Assembly (NCBI GenBank): GCA_023419375.1
Contig: JAEZYD010000033.1
Span: forward strand, 1 to 25,181
DNA from: Pseudomonadota bacterium
GTDB lineage: Bacteria; Desulfobacterota; Desulfovibrionia; Desulfovibrionales; Desulfovibrionaceae
Length of the DNA stretch: 25,181 nucleotides
Reading direction: 5' to 3'
Position numbers and translations under genes: made by a program. This document shows, in pieces, positions 7,085-15,250 of the stretch. Numbering within the stretch: the stretch's first letter is position 1; every line of letters begins with the position of its first letter. The notes beneath the pieces are model-generated. The model did not search any database, had not been told where the DNA came from, and was given only the letters and a program-made list of their open reading frames with translations.

Positions 7085-7885
7085 ATGAAAAAGTATCTTT
7101 TGAGCCTTGCCTTGCTTGCGCTGTTATCCACGCCCGCCCATGCGCTGACGGTCACATGCACGAATTGCAGCAATAGCTTGGTGCAACTGCTTGATCGCAT
7201 TACCAGCATGGAGCAGTTGCAGAACGTCATTGGTCAATACCATGAAAATATTCAGCAAACCGCACAGCAAATCCGCATGGTGCAGCAAAATATTGAGCAG
7301 TATCAGAATATGATCCAAAACACCGTGCAGCTTCCGGCCAATCTGGTGAATGAACTCAAAGGCAACCTGACCCGCCTTGCAAACCTCTCCAGCAACCTCA
7401 AAACCCTGCGCGGCGATATTGTGGGCCTGGGGCAAGTGTTCAACTCCCTGTTCCCCGAACAATCGCTTTTTGGTGATCTGGCCGGGGCCAGCCCCGAACA
7501 GGTGGAAGCCGCCAACGCAAAATATCAGCAGCAGTGGGATAAATGGTCTGAAAGCGTGGATCAGGCTTCCCAAGCCACGTTCCAGCTTTCCGGCCACCAG
7601 CTTGACGATCTGCAAAAGGACGCCGGGCGCTTCCAATCCTATCTTGACGAACTGCTTTCCACGCCTGACGGCCAGCAAAAGGCGATCATGGCCGGGAATC
7701 AGCTTTCGGCCCTCCAGGTGCAGGAAGCCCGGCAGCTTCGTGAACTCATGGCCACACAGGTGCAGTCGAACTTGGCCAGCCAGATGAAGGCGGAAAAAGA
7801 AAGTCAAATGTCGGAAGAGGCATGGCGGAACACCTTGAAAACAAACCGGATCGGCAAGTCGAAGGCCAAGCCCGATCCCTTTTAG
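7085..7885 (+). CDS. trbJ: TrbJ, VirB5-family pilus-associated protein
   Basis: A 266-residue secreted protein with a clear signal peptide (K-K-Y-L-L-S-L-A-L-L-A-L-L-S-T-P-A-H-A). A conserved C-T-N-C-S-N motif follows at the start of the mature protein, then long glutamine-rich helices (Q-T-A-Q-Q-I-R-M-V-Q-Q-N-I-E-Q-Y), as in TrbJ/VirB5. VirB5-type proteins form a minor pilus component. ATG 7085 is preceded by TAAGGAG at good distance; longer in-frame upstream starts would run through the hairpin and are rejected. The next gene, trbL, begins only 9 bp downstream, so the trbK entry-exclusion gene usual at this place in Ti-type clusters is absent. Confidence 0.88.
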   Translation: MKKYLLSLALLALLSTPAHALTVTCTNCSNSLVQLLDRITSMEQLQNVIGQYHENIQQTAQQIRMVQQNIEQYQNMIQNTVQLPANLVNELKGNLTRLANLSSNLKTLRGDIVGLGQVFNSLFPEQSLFGDLAGASPEQVEAANAKYQQQWDKWSESVDQASQATFQLSGHQLDDLQKDAGRFQSYLDELLSTPDGQQKAIMAGNQLSALQVQEARQLRELMATQVQSNLASQMKAEKESQMSEEAWRNTLKTNRIGKSKAKPDPF

Positions 7886-7894
7886 GCGGCGGCT

Positions 7895-9010
7895 ATGAAG
7901 AGGCACTTTTTACTACTGGCCGCGCTCTGCCTTCCGGCGCTGGCGCTCCTGCTCCTGCCGGAACAGGCCCTTGCCGCTGATGAAGATTTCGTATCCCGGC
8001 TGGTGCATGAGTTTTACAACAAAACAAGCACCTGGGAACCGACTTTGAAACGGTACGCCCTGGTCGTGTTCCGCTGGCTGGTTATTCTGGAGGTCTGCTT
8101 TCTCGGCATCAAGGCCGCGCTCAATCGTGACCAGCTTGGCGATATTCTGAAACAGTTCGTCATGCTCCTGCTCATGGCCGGGTTCTTCATGGCCGTTATC
8201 AACTATTATCAGGAATGGGCCTGGAACCTGATTAACGGCCTGGGCGCAATCGGCAGGGAACTGACGCCGGGTGGCTACTCTTCGGAATCCCCGTTCCTGA
8301 CAGGAATGCAGCTCGTCAAGCTGGTTCTGGACAAACTCTCCATCTGGTCGCCGGGCAACTCCATTGCTCTGCTTATTGCCGCCCTGGTGATCATTATCTG
8401 TTTCGCGCTGATTTCCGCGCAAGTGGTGTTCATCAAGTGCGAAGCCATGATTGCAATGGCGGCGGCTGTTATCCTGGTCGGTTTCGGCGGCAGTTCCTTT
8501 CTCAAGGATTATGCCGTCAACGCGATCCGCTACGTTCTGGCTGTGGCCTTCAAGCTCTTTGTCATGCAACTCGTTCTCGGCGTGGGCATTGCCTTTATAG
8601 AGGGCTTTTCTACGTCCACGGCGGAATTGCAGGATATTTTTGTGGTCATTGGCGCGTCCGTGGTGCTTCTCGCCCTGGTCAAATCCCTGCCTGACGTGTG
8701 CGCGGGCATTATCAACGGTTCCCACGTTTCCAGCGGCGCGGCGCTCACCGCTTCGGCTGCCGCCGTGGGCGGTGCGGCTATCGGCGCAATGGTTGCCGGA
8801 AGCAACACCGTCCAGAACGTGAAAGACGCGGCAAAGGTGGCCGGAATGGAAGGCGGTACGGGCCTCGGCAAAGCGGCGGGCATGGCGAAAGCCATGTGGG
8901 GAGCGCGGCAGGACGCGAAAACTTCCGGGGAAAAAGCCCTCAGTACCCGTACCCGCTCGGAAATGCAGGATCGGCTTGAACGGGCAAAAATGAATAACGA
9001 CAACTCATAG
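7895..9010 (+). CDS. trbL: TrbL, VirB6-family polytopic membrane protein
   Basis: A 371-residue protein with an N-terminal signal sequence (ending near Q-A-L-A-A-D-E-D) and at least five hydrophobic segments, for example F-V-M-L-L-L-M-A-G-F-F-M-A-V-I, S-I-A-L-L-I-A-A-L-V-I-I-I and I-F-V-V-I-G-A-S-V-V-L-L-A-L-V. The segment with A-M-I-A-M-A-A-A-V-I-L-V-G-F-G-G-S is a TrbL signature region. The C-terminal 100 residues are polar and alanine/glycine-rich, probably cytoplasmic. TrbL/VirB6 forms part of the inner membrane channel. The ribosome site is weak (GGCGG). It sits between trbJ and trbF in the standard order. Confidence 0.88.
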   Translation: MKRHFLLLAALCLPALALLLLPEQALAADEDFVSRLVHEFYNKTSTWEPTLKRYALVVFRWLVILEVCFLGIKAALNRDQLGDILKQFVMLLLMAGFFMAVINYYQEWAWNLINGLGAIGRELTPGGYSSESPFLTGMQLVKLVLDKLSIWSPGNSIALLIAALVIIICFALISAQVVFIKCEAMIAMAAAVILVGFGGSSFLKDYAVNAIRYVLAVAFKLFVMQLVLGVGIAFIEGFSTSTAELQDIFVVIGASVVLLALVKSLPDVCAGIINGSHVSSGAALTASAAAVGGAAIGAMVAGSNTVQNVKDAAKVAGMEGGTGLGKAAGMAKAMWGARQDAKTSGEKALSTRTRSEMQDRLERAKMNNDNS

Positions 9011-9019
9011 GCGGTATCT

Positions 9020-9745
9020 ATGTCTTTTTTCAAATCAAAAGCAAAACCGCCCGTAGCGGAAAAAGGGGGAAGCCCCTACCTGAACGGGCGTGAAGAATGG
9101 CTTGAACGCTACGGCTCCTATATCAGCCGGGCGGCCCAATGGCGCATGGCGGCGTTTATCTGTCTGATTATCACGGTGGTTTCCATCACCGGCAACGTCA
9201 TACAGGCCAGTCAGGTCAAGACGGTTCCCTACATCATCGAAGTGGACAAACTCGGCAACATGGGAACTGTGGCACGGGCTGATCGAGCCAGCGCAACCCC
9301 GAAACGGCTTATTCAGGCCGAGATTGCCAAGTGCATCAGCGATTGGCGCACGGTCACGGCGGACGTTGAACTCCAGCAAAAAATGATCGAGCGGCTTTCC
9401 TTCTTCATGGCCGGAAGCGCCAAAGGCGTTTTGCGCCAGTGGTACGAGGCCAATAATCCCTATGAAATCGCCAAAAGCGGCAAGCTGGTGCATGTGGAAA
9501 TCAAGGGGCTGCCGCTGCCGGTCAGTGCCGATTCCTACCGGGTGGAATGGGTTGAAACCGTCCGCAGTCATGCGGGCGTCATGCTGGATTCCCACTCCTA
9601 TGAGGCCACGGTGACGATCCAGGTCAACCCGCCCACGGCGGACGCCGTTCTGCTCCGCAATCCGGGCGGCGTTTACATCACAGCACTTTCCGCTGGCAAA
9701 GTCGTGGGCGCGAATGCTCCGGCCATGCCCGCCAATAAAGAATAA
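9020..9745 (+). CDS. trbF: TrbF, VirB8-family assembly factor
   Basis: A 241-residue bitopic inner membrane protein: a basic cytoplasmic N-terminus with N-G-R-E-E-W-L-E-R-Y-G-S-Y, one membrane helix at about 40-60 (M-A-A-F-I-C-L-I-I-T-V-V-S-I-T-G-N-V), and a periplasmic VirB8 domain with V-P-Y-I-I-E-V-D-K-L-G. VirB8 proteins nucleate T4SS assembly and contact TrbG and TrbI. Length is normal for the family. Its stop overlaps an upstream in-frame ATG of the trbG frame, but the better trbG start lies 12 nt further on. Confidence 0.92.
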   Translation: MSFFKSKAKPPVAEKGGSPYLNGREEWLERYGSYISRAAQWRMAAFICLIITVVSITGNVIQASQVKTVPYIIEVDKLGNMGTVARADRASATPKRLIQAEIAKCISDWRTVTADVELQQKMIERLSFFMAGSAKGVLRQWYEANNPYEIAKSGKLVHVEIKGLPLPVSADSYRVEWVETVRSHAGVMLDSHSYEATVTIQVNPPTADAVLLRNPGGVYITALSAGKVVGANAPAMPANKE

Positions 9746-9756
9746 TGAGGTTTGCC

Positions 9757-10686
9757 ATGAAAAAGATACTGTTTCTGACTCTCGCCCTGGCGCTCTGCGC
9801 CAACACCGCGTTTGCCGCCCAAGATATTCCCCCCGGCTATCCTCCGGCCATAGACGGCATCGGTGGCGTGGATGGTGGGAAAGCCGTGCCGGAAATTGAC
9901 TATATCAGCCCCAAGGTCGTGCCGCTGACGCCGAAGGAAAGAAAGGCTCTTAGCCTGTCGGACGATTGGGCGCGGCAGAATATTGATCCGGTTCTCTCCG
10001 GTGGCGGCAAGGTGGTTTACGTCCACGGGGCGAGTCTGCCCACCATTGTGGCAACGCCCATGCAAGTTTCTGACGTGGAACTGGAAGCCGGAGAGATCGT
10101 CAATGAAATCGTGGTGGGAGACTCGGCCCGCTGGATGGTGGAATCCGGCTCCGCTGGCTCCGGCTCTGACGCCAGAGTGCATTTGTTTATCAAGCCCGTG
10201 GATGCCGGGCTTGAAAGCTCCACGGTTATCACCACAAACCGCCGCGTGTACCACCTGCGGCTTGTTTCCCAACGCAAAGGCTACACGCCCTATGTCGGTT
10301 TTCTCTACGCAGATTCTCTGAACCGCCAGAGCGCGGCTCGGCAAGCAAGGGAAGCCAAGGAACAGGAATGGAACTCCACCACCATTGACGGCCAGCAAGC
10401 GGATTTATCCAGGCTCAATTTCAATTACGAAGTGAAGGGCAAAGCCACCTGGAAGCCGGAACGGGTCTATGACGATGGGCGGCAAACTTTTATCCGGTTG
10501 CCGGAAAAAACCGCGTCCGGGGAAATGCCGGTGCTGCTCGTCCGCAAGGGAAGCCGTGACGTGCTGGTGAATTACCGGGTGAATGACGCGGCAATGGTTG
10601 TTGACGGCCTCTTTGAGCGGATCGCGCTCATTGTCGGCGTAGACGGTGATCAAGAAAAAGTGGAAGTCATAAGGGGGAAAAGGTAA
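9757..10686 (+). CDS. trbG: TrbG, VirB9-family outer membrane core protein
   Basis: A 309-residue periplasmic/outer membrane T4SS core protein. A signal peptide (K-K-I-L-F-L-T-L-A-L-A-L-C-A-N-T-A-F-A-A) is followed by the VirB9 N-domain with Y-V-H-G-A-S-L-P-T-I-V and V-Y-H-L-R-L-V-S. The C-terminal domain has F-N-Y-E-V-K-G-K-A-T-W-K-P-E-R-V-Y-D-D-G and F-I-R-L-P, which are VirB9/TrbG hallmarks. ATG 9757 was chosen because TGAGG precedes it by six nucleotides and it gives a normal signal peptide; ATG 9745 is possible. It overlaps the trbH-like start region by 1 nt. Confidence 0.92.
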   Translation: MKKILFLTLALALCANTAFAAQDIPPGYPPAIDGIGGVDGGKAVPEIDYISPKVVPLTPKERKALSLSDDWARQNIDPVLSGGGKVVYVHGASLPTIVATPMQVSDVELEAGEIVNEIVVGDSARWMVESGSAGSGSDARVHLFIKPVDAGLESSTVITTNRRVYHLRLVSQRKGYTPYVGFLYADSLNRQSAARQAREAKEQEWNSTTIDGQQADLSRLNFNYEVKGKATWKPERVYDDGRQTFIRLPEKTASGEMPVLLVRKGSRDVLVNYRVNDAAMVVDGLFERIALIVGVDGDQEKVEVIRGKR

Positions 10687-11216
10687 TGCGTACTCTCATT
10701 TTTCCCCTGCTGCTCATGGTGCTGCTGGCTTCGGGCTGCGCGGGGCGCGGGCCTGTGGATTCCTACTGCGGGCCGCTGCCGGAAGGTAATGCGGTTGCCG
10801 CTATCGCCGCTGATGCCGTGGACTGTCTCTCTTCTTTATATCCTCCAGGATATACAGCCGTTCACCTCGTTCCGGCCAAAGACGTGGATAACGGCTTTGC
10901 ACAAGCCTTTGAGAACGGTTTGCGGACAAGGGGCTTTACGCTGGTTCCCGATGCGCGGCCTGACGCCCTGGCTATCGCCTACACCCTGGACGCAATGGAC
11001 GAAAAAAGCGCGTGGTATCTGCAACTCCGCATTTCGGATACCGGGGAACAGGGAAAATCCATTGCGCGGGCCTACACCGCCAGCGGCCAGCCCGAAGCCG
11101 GGCAAAGCCGCACGGAAATAGAGTTCAGGCGTTCCATGCTGCAAAAAGCTGCGGACAAAACAAAAGAAACGGCGGGGAAAGCCTATGACGCTACCCGCAG
11201 TTTCCTCTCGGAATAG
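10686..11216 (+). CDS. trbH: TrbH-like lipoprotein
   Basis: A 176-residue protein with a lipoprotein signal: hydrophobic L-I-F-P-L-L-L-M-V-L-L-A-S-G-C with the lipobox cysteine at about residue 18. The mature part contains A-A-D-A-V-D-C-L-S-S-L-Y-P-P-G-Y-T and R-G-F-T-L-V-P, which fit TrbH proteins, small lipoproteins encoded between trbG and trbI that resemble VirB7 in role (anchoring the core complex to the outer membrane). The tail is lysine/alanine-rich. The start overlaps the trbG stop. The name rests on the lipobox and on synteny. Confidence 0.78.
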   Translation: MRTLIFPLLLMVLLASGCAGRGPVDSYCGPLPEGNAVAAIAADAVDCLSSLYPPGYTAVHLVPAKDVDNGFAQAFENGLRTRGFTLVPDARPDALAIAYTLDAMDEKSAWYLQLRISDTGEQGKSIARAYTASGQPEAGQSRTEIEFRRSMLQKAADKTKETAGKAYDATRSFLSE

Positions 11217-11224
11217 GGGGAAAT

Positions 11225-12448
11225 ATGTCTGATACTACCCCTAACAGTCTGGAGCCGACAAAAAAGGTCGATGCCGCCCGCATGAGCAAATGGCCGCTCT
11301 ATGCCGTGCTGCTGGCCGGGCTGTTCCTGCTTGGCGTTCTGGTTTACAGCGTGAACTTTGCCCACAATCAGGAAGAAGAACAGGCCGGAACGCCGAAAGT
11401 CGATATTAAAGAGGAAGAAAAGCCGCTGCTCATGGGCGAAGGGCGCGGCCTCGCCCTGGCCCCGCCAGCCGGATCGCCCGCCCTGGTCGTGCCGGATGCG
11501 CCAGCACAAAACGGCACGAAGAAAGAACCGCTGATCGTGGTGCAGTCGGATAAAAGCCAGTCCGACAATTACCGCCAGGAATTGGAAAACCTCCGGCGCA
11601 TGAAGGCGCAAGCCCAACTGACCGCGCTTTCCGCTCCCCTCGGCGTTCAGAAGTCCAGCCAGACAAGCACGGCTCCGGTTTCGTACACGCCTTCCGGCTC
11701 CGCGCCTGACAGACCTTCCATGTCCATGCCCGATACTTCCGCGCTGCGGGAAAACGGCTACGATCCGGCTGCGGACAAGGATAAAGAGGCGTTCTTTGAC
11801 CGGGCCGGGAAAGATACGAGCTGGATTCTGCCGCACTCGCGCACAGCCGGGCAAAAATATGAAGTCAAAACAGGCGCGGTGATTCCCGGCATTATGGTGA
11901 CGGGCATCAATTCCGATCTGCCCGGCAACATCATTGCCCAGGTGTCGCAAAACGTCTTTGATACGGCCACGGGGAACCATCTGCTATTGCCGCAAGGGGC
12001 AAAACTCTTCGGTGTCTATGATTCCCGCGTAATCTACGGGCAGGAACGGGTTTTGGTGGCCTGGAACCGTGTCGTTTTTCCCGACGGCTCGGCTGTCACC
12101 CTTGGAGCCATGCCCGGTTCGGATATGAGCGGCTATGCCGGGTATATCGACAAAGTGGACAATCACTATTTCCGCATATTCGGCTCGGCCATTCTCATGA
12201 GCATGATCAGCGGCGGTATGGCCTACACGATGGATACCCTGGATAACAGCAATTCCGACAGCGACAATCCCACGCTCCAGAATGAAATGGGTTCCGCCCT
12301 GGCCGCGCAACTCGGTCAAGCCACGCTCCAACTGCTGCAAAAGAATCTGAACATCAAACCCACGCTGGAAATCCGGCCCGGCTACCAGTTCAACGTCATT
12401 GTGACCAAGGATATGGTTTTTGAGCGGCCTTACCGCCCGCAACGATAA
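11225..12448 (+). CDS. trbI: TrbI, VirB10-family channel scaffold
   Basis: A 407-residue protein spanning both membranes in the T4SS core: cytoplasmic N-terminus, one membrane helix at about 23-43 (W-P-L-Y-A-V-L-L-A-G-L-F-L-L-G-V-L-V-Y), a proline-rich periplasmic linker (about 60-180), and a C-terminal VirB10 domain (about 205-400). That domain contains V-K-T-G-A-V-I-P-G-I-M-V-T-G-I-N-S-D-L-P-G and P-Q-G-A-K-L-F-G-V-Y-D-S, both typical of the family, and ends with R-P-G-Y-Q-F-N-V-I-V-T-K-D-M. It closes the trb block. The next gene is reached through hairpin element copy B. Confidence 0.94.
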   Translation: MSDTTPNSLEPTKKVDAARMSKWPLYAVLLAGLFLLGVLVYSVNFAHNQEEEQAGTPKVDIKEEEKPLLMGEGRGLALAPPAGSPALVVPDAPAQNGTKKEPLIVVQSDKSQSDNYRQELENLRRMKAQAQLTALSAPLGVQKSSQTSTAPVSYTPSGSAPDRPSMSMPDTSALRENGYDPAADKDKEAFFDRAGKDTSWILPHSRTAGQKYEVKTGAVIPGIMVTGINSDLPGNIIAQVSQNVFDTATGNHLLLPQGAKLFGVYDSRVIYGQERVLVAWNRVVFPDGSAVTLGAMPGSDMSGYAGYIDKVDNHYFRIFGSAILMSMISGGMAYTMDTLDNSNSDSDNPTLQNEMGSALAAQLGQATLQLLQKNLNIKPTLEIRPGYQFNVIVTKDMVFERPYRPQR

Positions 12449-12457
12449 TTCTTTCTT

Positions 12458-12517
12458 CCTGCGGGCCATGCGCCCCAATTCCGCGCCGCCTGACGGCCTC
12501 CACAAGAGAACGTCATG
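12458..12517 (+). promoter_or_regulatory. Tandem mini-hairpin element, copy B (before traG)
   Basis: Second copy of the element, filling the gap between trbI and traG. Hairpin 1 is GGGC-CATGC-GCCC and hairpin 2 is GCCG-CCTGA-CGGC; AAGAGAA follows as a modest Shine-Dalgarno. From CTGCGGGC to the traG ATG (12515) is 56 nt. Identity with copy D continues 12 nt into the coding sequence (both proteins begin M-C-A-K). Read in the com frame it still encodes L-R-A-M-R-P-N-S-A-P-P-D-G, although no com gene lies here. Confidence 0.75.
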
Positions 12518-14548
12518 TGCGCGAAAAAAGTTCAATACGGTTTGGGGGAGAAATCCCCGCAAAAAACGCCGCTGCGCTGGCTCTACCTGCCGTTCATGCT
12601 GCTGCTCGGTCTTGGCAGCATGGCTCTGGCAACACAGTGCATAGCGGCGTTTTTCGATTATCAAGCCGCTCTCGGCCAGCCGTGGGGGATCGCCTTTGGC
12701 CTTCCCTGGTACGCGCCCTGGTCGGCCTTCGTCTGGCAAGAGCGGTTCGGGGCAAGCGATACCTATGGTTTTATTGATCAGGCCATTACCCACAGCCAGG
12801 TTCTTTTCCTGCTCCCGCAATTCGTCATTATCGGCGTCTGGCTTTGTTTTCAGAAGAAATTGCGCTCCAACGCCAATCTGCACGGCTCGGCGCGGTGGGC
12901 GGAAGAAAAAGAAATCCGCACGATGGGCTACTTTGAAGGCAAGGGCGTCTATGTGGGCGGCTGGCTTAAAAAGTATGCCGGTGCCGCGCTCCTGCTGCGA
13001 AAACTCCACTCCAGGCCCGAAGAAACGCAACTCTACCTCCGGCATAACGGCCCTGAACACATCATGGTCTTTGCGCCTACCCGCTCCGGTAAGGGCGTGG
13101 GGCTGATTCTGCCTACGCTGCTGGCCTGGGAAGGCTCCAGCATCGTTCTTGATATTAAAGGCGAAAACTGGGCCTTAACTGCCGGGTGGCGCAAATCGCA
13201 AGATCAGGTTGTTTTGCGGTTTGATCCCTCCGATCCCTCCGGCGCGTCGGCTCGCTTCAATCCCCTGGAAGAAATCCGCCTCGATACGCTGCTGGCGATA
13301 CCGGACGTGCAGAATATGGCTGCCATGCTGGTTGACCCTACGGGAAAGGGGCTTGAAGACCATTGGAGCAAGGCGGCTTTCGCCATGCTCGGCGGGGCGA
13401 TCCTCCATTGCTGCATTATGACACGTCACGCCCAAAAGCGGACGGCAACCCTCTATGACCTCTCCTGCATGTTGGCGGACGAGAGCCGCACCATTCAAGA
13501 CCTGTTCAAAGAAATGGTGGAAACGCCCCATGCGGAATTGTTGCAAGGGATGTTTCCCGATGCCGAAGGTGGCGATAAAGCCCACACCTTTATCGCCAGC
13601 TCTGCGCGAGAGATGCTTAACAAGGCGGAAAATGAAGCATCCGGCGTTGTTTCCACGGCGCTGACCAATCTGGCGCTGTACCGCGATCCGGTGGTGGCAC
13701 TGAACACCGCCTCTTGTGATTTCCGCGTCTATGACCTGATGAACCATGAAAAGCCGGTGAATCTGTATCTTGTCATATCCCCTGCGGATATTGACCGGAT
13801 GCGGCCCTTGCTCCGGCTTATGGTGGATATGATTGTGCGCCGCGTGTGCTCAAAAATGGAATTTGCCGACGGCGGAAGTGTGGCCGGGTACAAACACCGC
13901 CTTCTGCTCCTGCTGGACGAGTTCACCAGCTTGGGGAAGCTCCCGATCATGGAAAAGGCGTTGGCCTATATCGCCGGTTACGGCGGCAAGGTCTACATCA
14001 TCGTTCAGGACATTACCCAACTCAATGCCGTGTACGGCAAGGATAACGCGCTCATGGCGAACTGCCATGTGCGTATTGCCTACGCGCCGAACACCATTGA
14101 AACGGCCAAAACCCTTTCCGACATGACGGGCAAAACCACTGTCGTGGAAGAAAAGGTATCCCTTTCCGGCTCCAGAACGGGGCATATGAAAAACGCCTCG
14201 GTCAACGTGACGGAAACGGCCCGGCCCCTGCTCACGCCCGACGAGTGCATGAGGCTCCCCGGCCCGGAAAAGGACTCGCAGGGCAAAGTGATAAAGCCCG
14301 GCGATATGCTGATTTTCACAGCCGGGCAATCGCCTATCTACGGTCGGCAAATTCTCTATTTCTTCGATCCGGTTTTTTCGGCCCGCGCAAAAATTCCGGT
14401 TCCCGGCCTGACTCCCCAATATCAAAGCGGCATAACGGATTCCATTTACGAGCCGCGCCCTGCGGCGTGGTATGCCGCAACGCCAGCTCCCGCCGCCGCT
14501 CCCCCTGAACAGAAAGAGGCTTCCAGTGAACAGTATTTCGTTGCGTAG
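12515..14548 (+). CDS. traG: TraG, VirD4-family coupling protein
   Basis: A 677-residue coupling ATPase that delivers the relaxase-DNA complex to the T4SS channel. Two N-terminal membrane helices (about 25-47 and 93-112) precede a P-loop domain with Walker A (A-P-T-R-S-G-K-G-V-G-L) near residue 187 and Walker B (L-L-L-L-L-D-E-F-T-S-L-G-K-L) near 461. I-V-L-D-I-K-G-E-N, next after Walker A, and I-V-Q-D-I-T-Q-L are further family motifs. The tail is proline/alanine-rich. It heads the block traG-traF-orf-ardC/traC-PAPSR and is introduced by hairpin element copy B. In Tn4371-type elements traG lies before trbB; here it follows trbI. Confidence 0.95.
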   Translation: MCAKKVQYGLGEKSPQKTPLRWLYLPFMLLLGLGSMALATQCIAAFFDYQAALGQPWGIAFGLPWYAPWSAFVWQERFGASDTYGFIDQAITHSQVLFLLPQFVIIGVWLCFQKKLRSNANLHGSARWAEEKEIRTMGYFEGKGVYVGGWLKKYAGAALLLRKLHSRPEETQLYLRHNGPEHIMVFAPTRSGKGVGLILPTLLAWEGSSIVLDIKGENWALTAGWRKSQDQVVLRFDPSDPSGASARFNPLEEIRLDTLLAIPDVQNMAAMLVDPTGKGLEDHWSKAAFAMLGGAILHCCIMTRHAQKRTATLYDLSCMLADESRTIQDLFKEMVETPHAELLQGMFPDAEGGDKAHTFIASSAREMLNKAENEASGVVSTALTNLALYRDPVVALNTASCDFRVYDLMNHEKPVNLYLVISPADIDRMRPLLRLMVDMIVRRVCSKMEFADGGSVAGYKHRLLLLLDEFTSLGKLPIMEKALAYIAGYGGKVYIIVQDITQLNAVYGKDNALMANCHVRIAYAPNTIETAKTLSDMTGKTTVVEEKVSLSGSRTGHMKNASVNVTETARPLLTPDECMRLPGPEKDSQGKVIKPGDMLIFTAGQSPIYGRQILYFFDPVFSARAKIPVPGLTPQYQSGITDSIYEPRPAAWYAATPAPAAAPPEQKEASSEQYFVA

Positions 14549-15032
14549 ATTGGCGCGGCGGGCGCTGTTTGCGGTGATATGGCTGGTGTTGGTGTTCGCT
14601 CTGACCTTTGGCGCGGGCCTTCGCTTCAATCCCACGCCGTCTTTGCCCAAGGGCGTCTACCGCATTGTTCCCGGCGTTCCAGAAAAGAACGAGCTGGTGA
14701 GTTTTTGTCTGGAAGGCGAGTTCGCGGAACTGGCTTTGGAGCGCGGCTACCTGGAACCTGGTTCCTGCCCCTCCGGGTTGCGGCCCCTGCTCAAGCGACT
14801 GGCCGCGCTGCCGGGCGATTTTGTTGATCCCGCCACGTTCCCGATCCGCGCCGTGGACAGTCATGGGCGCTCCATGTCTCCGGCCCTGGCTCCAGGTGTC
14901 GTGCCTCCCGGCATGGCGCTGGTGCTGGCCGATCATCCCGGCAGTTTCGACAGCCGTTATTTCGGGTTTGTTCCGCTGGAAAGTCTCCAGCGGGTCAAAC
15001 CCGTTTTTCTCTTTAACCCCAAAGGAAAGTGA
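14526..15032 (+). CDS. traF: TraF, S26-type pilin-maturation protease
   Basis: A 168-residue membrane-anchored serine protease related to signal peptidase I. In RP4, TraF removes the C-terminus of TrbC pilin and cyclises it. The three catalytic positions are visible: Ser39 in N-P-T-P-S-L-P-K-G, Lys90 in L-L-K-R-L-A-A-L-P-G-D, and Asp142 in F-D-S-R-Y-F-G, matching Ser37/Lys89/Asp155 of RP4 TraF. One membrane helix at about 13-31. GTG 14526 was chosen over an upstream in-frame start at 14472 because AGAGG precedes it and it gives the normal N-terminus; it overlaps traG by 23 nt. Its substrate would be TrbC at 3903-4250. Confidence 0.9.
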   Translation: MNSISLRRLARRALFAVIWLVLVFALTFGAGLRFNPTPSLPKGVYRIVPGVPEKNELVSFCLEGEFAELALERGYLEPGSCPSGLRPLLKRLAALPGDFVDPATFPIRAVDSHGRSMSPALAPGVVPPGMALVLADHPGSFDSRYFGFVPLESLQRVKPVFLFNPKGK

Positions 15033-15034
15033 CC

Positions 15035-15250
15035 ATGCAAAACAAGGAATATTTACGCGCCGCGGCAACGGCCATTGCCCGGCAAATTGAGGAAAACCCG
15101 GTTGTTCTCGGCATCCCGCTCGATCCCGATGTTGCGGACTATCTGGGCGCGTTTGTGGAAGAAGCCATTACCCTGGCCGACATTGTGGAGGACGGCCTTT
15201 TGACCGTTACCGACTCCGAGAACGGGGGGGAGGTGGTCTATGTCGGATAA
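15035..15250 (+). CDS. Small acidic hypothetical protein
   Basis: A 71-residue protein that I do not recognise. ATG 15035 has AAGGAAA six to eight nucleotides upstream; an in-frame GTG at 15029 is less well placed. The protein is acidic in its C-terminal half (A-F-V-E-E-A-I-T-L-A-D-I-V-E-D-G) with a helical N-terminus (A-A-A-T-A-I-A-R-Q-I-E-E-N). It overlaps the next gene by 11 nt and sits between traF and the ArdC-like fusion. Being acidic, small and next to an antirestriction gene, it could be a DNA mimic or accessory, but there is no motif to support that. Confidence 0.6.
   Translation: MQNKEYLRAAATAIARQIEENPVVLGIPLDPDVADYLGAFVEEAITLADIVEDGLLTVTDSENGGEVVYVG

Noticed and set aside
11984..13060. 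358-residue minus-strand open frame across trbI and traG
   Set aside because: It crosses two genes and hairpin element B in antisense and has no recognisable motif; shadow frame.
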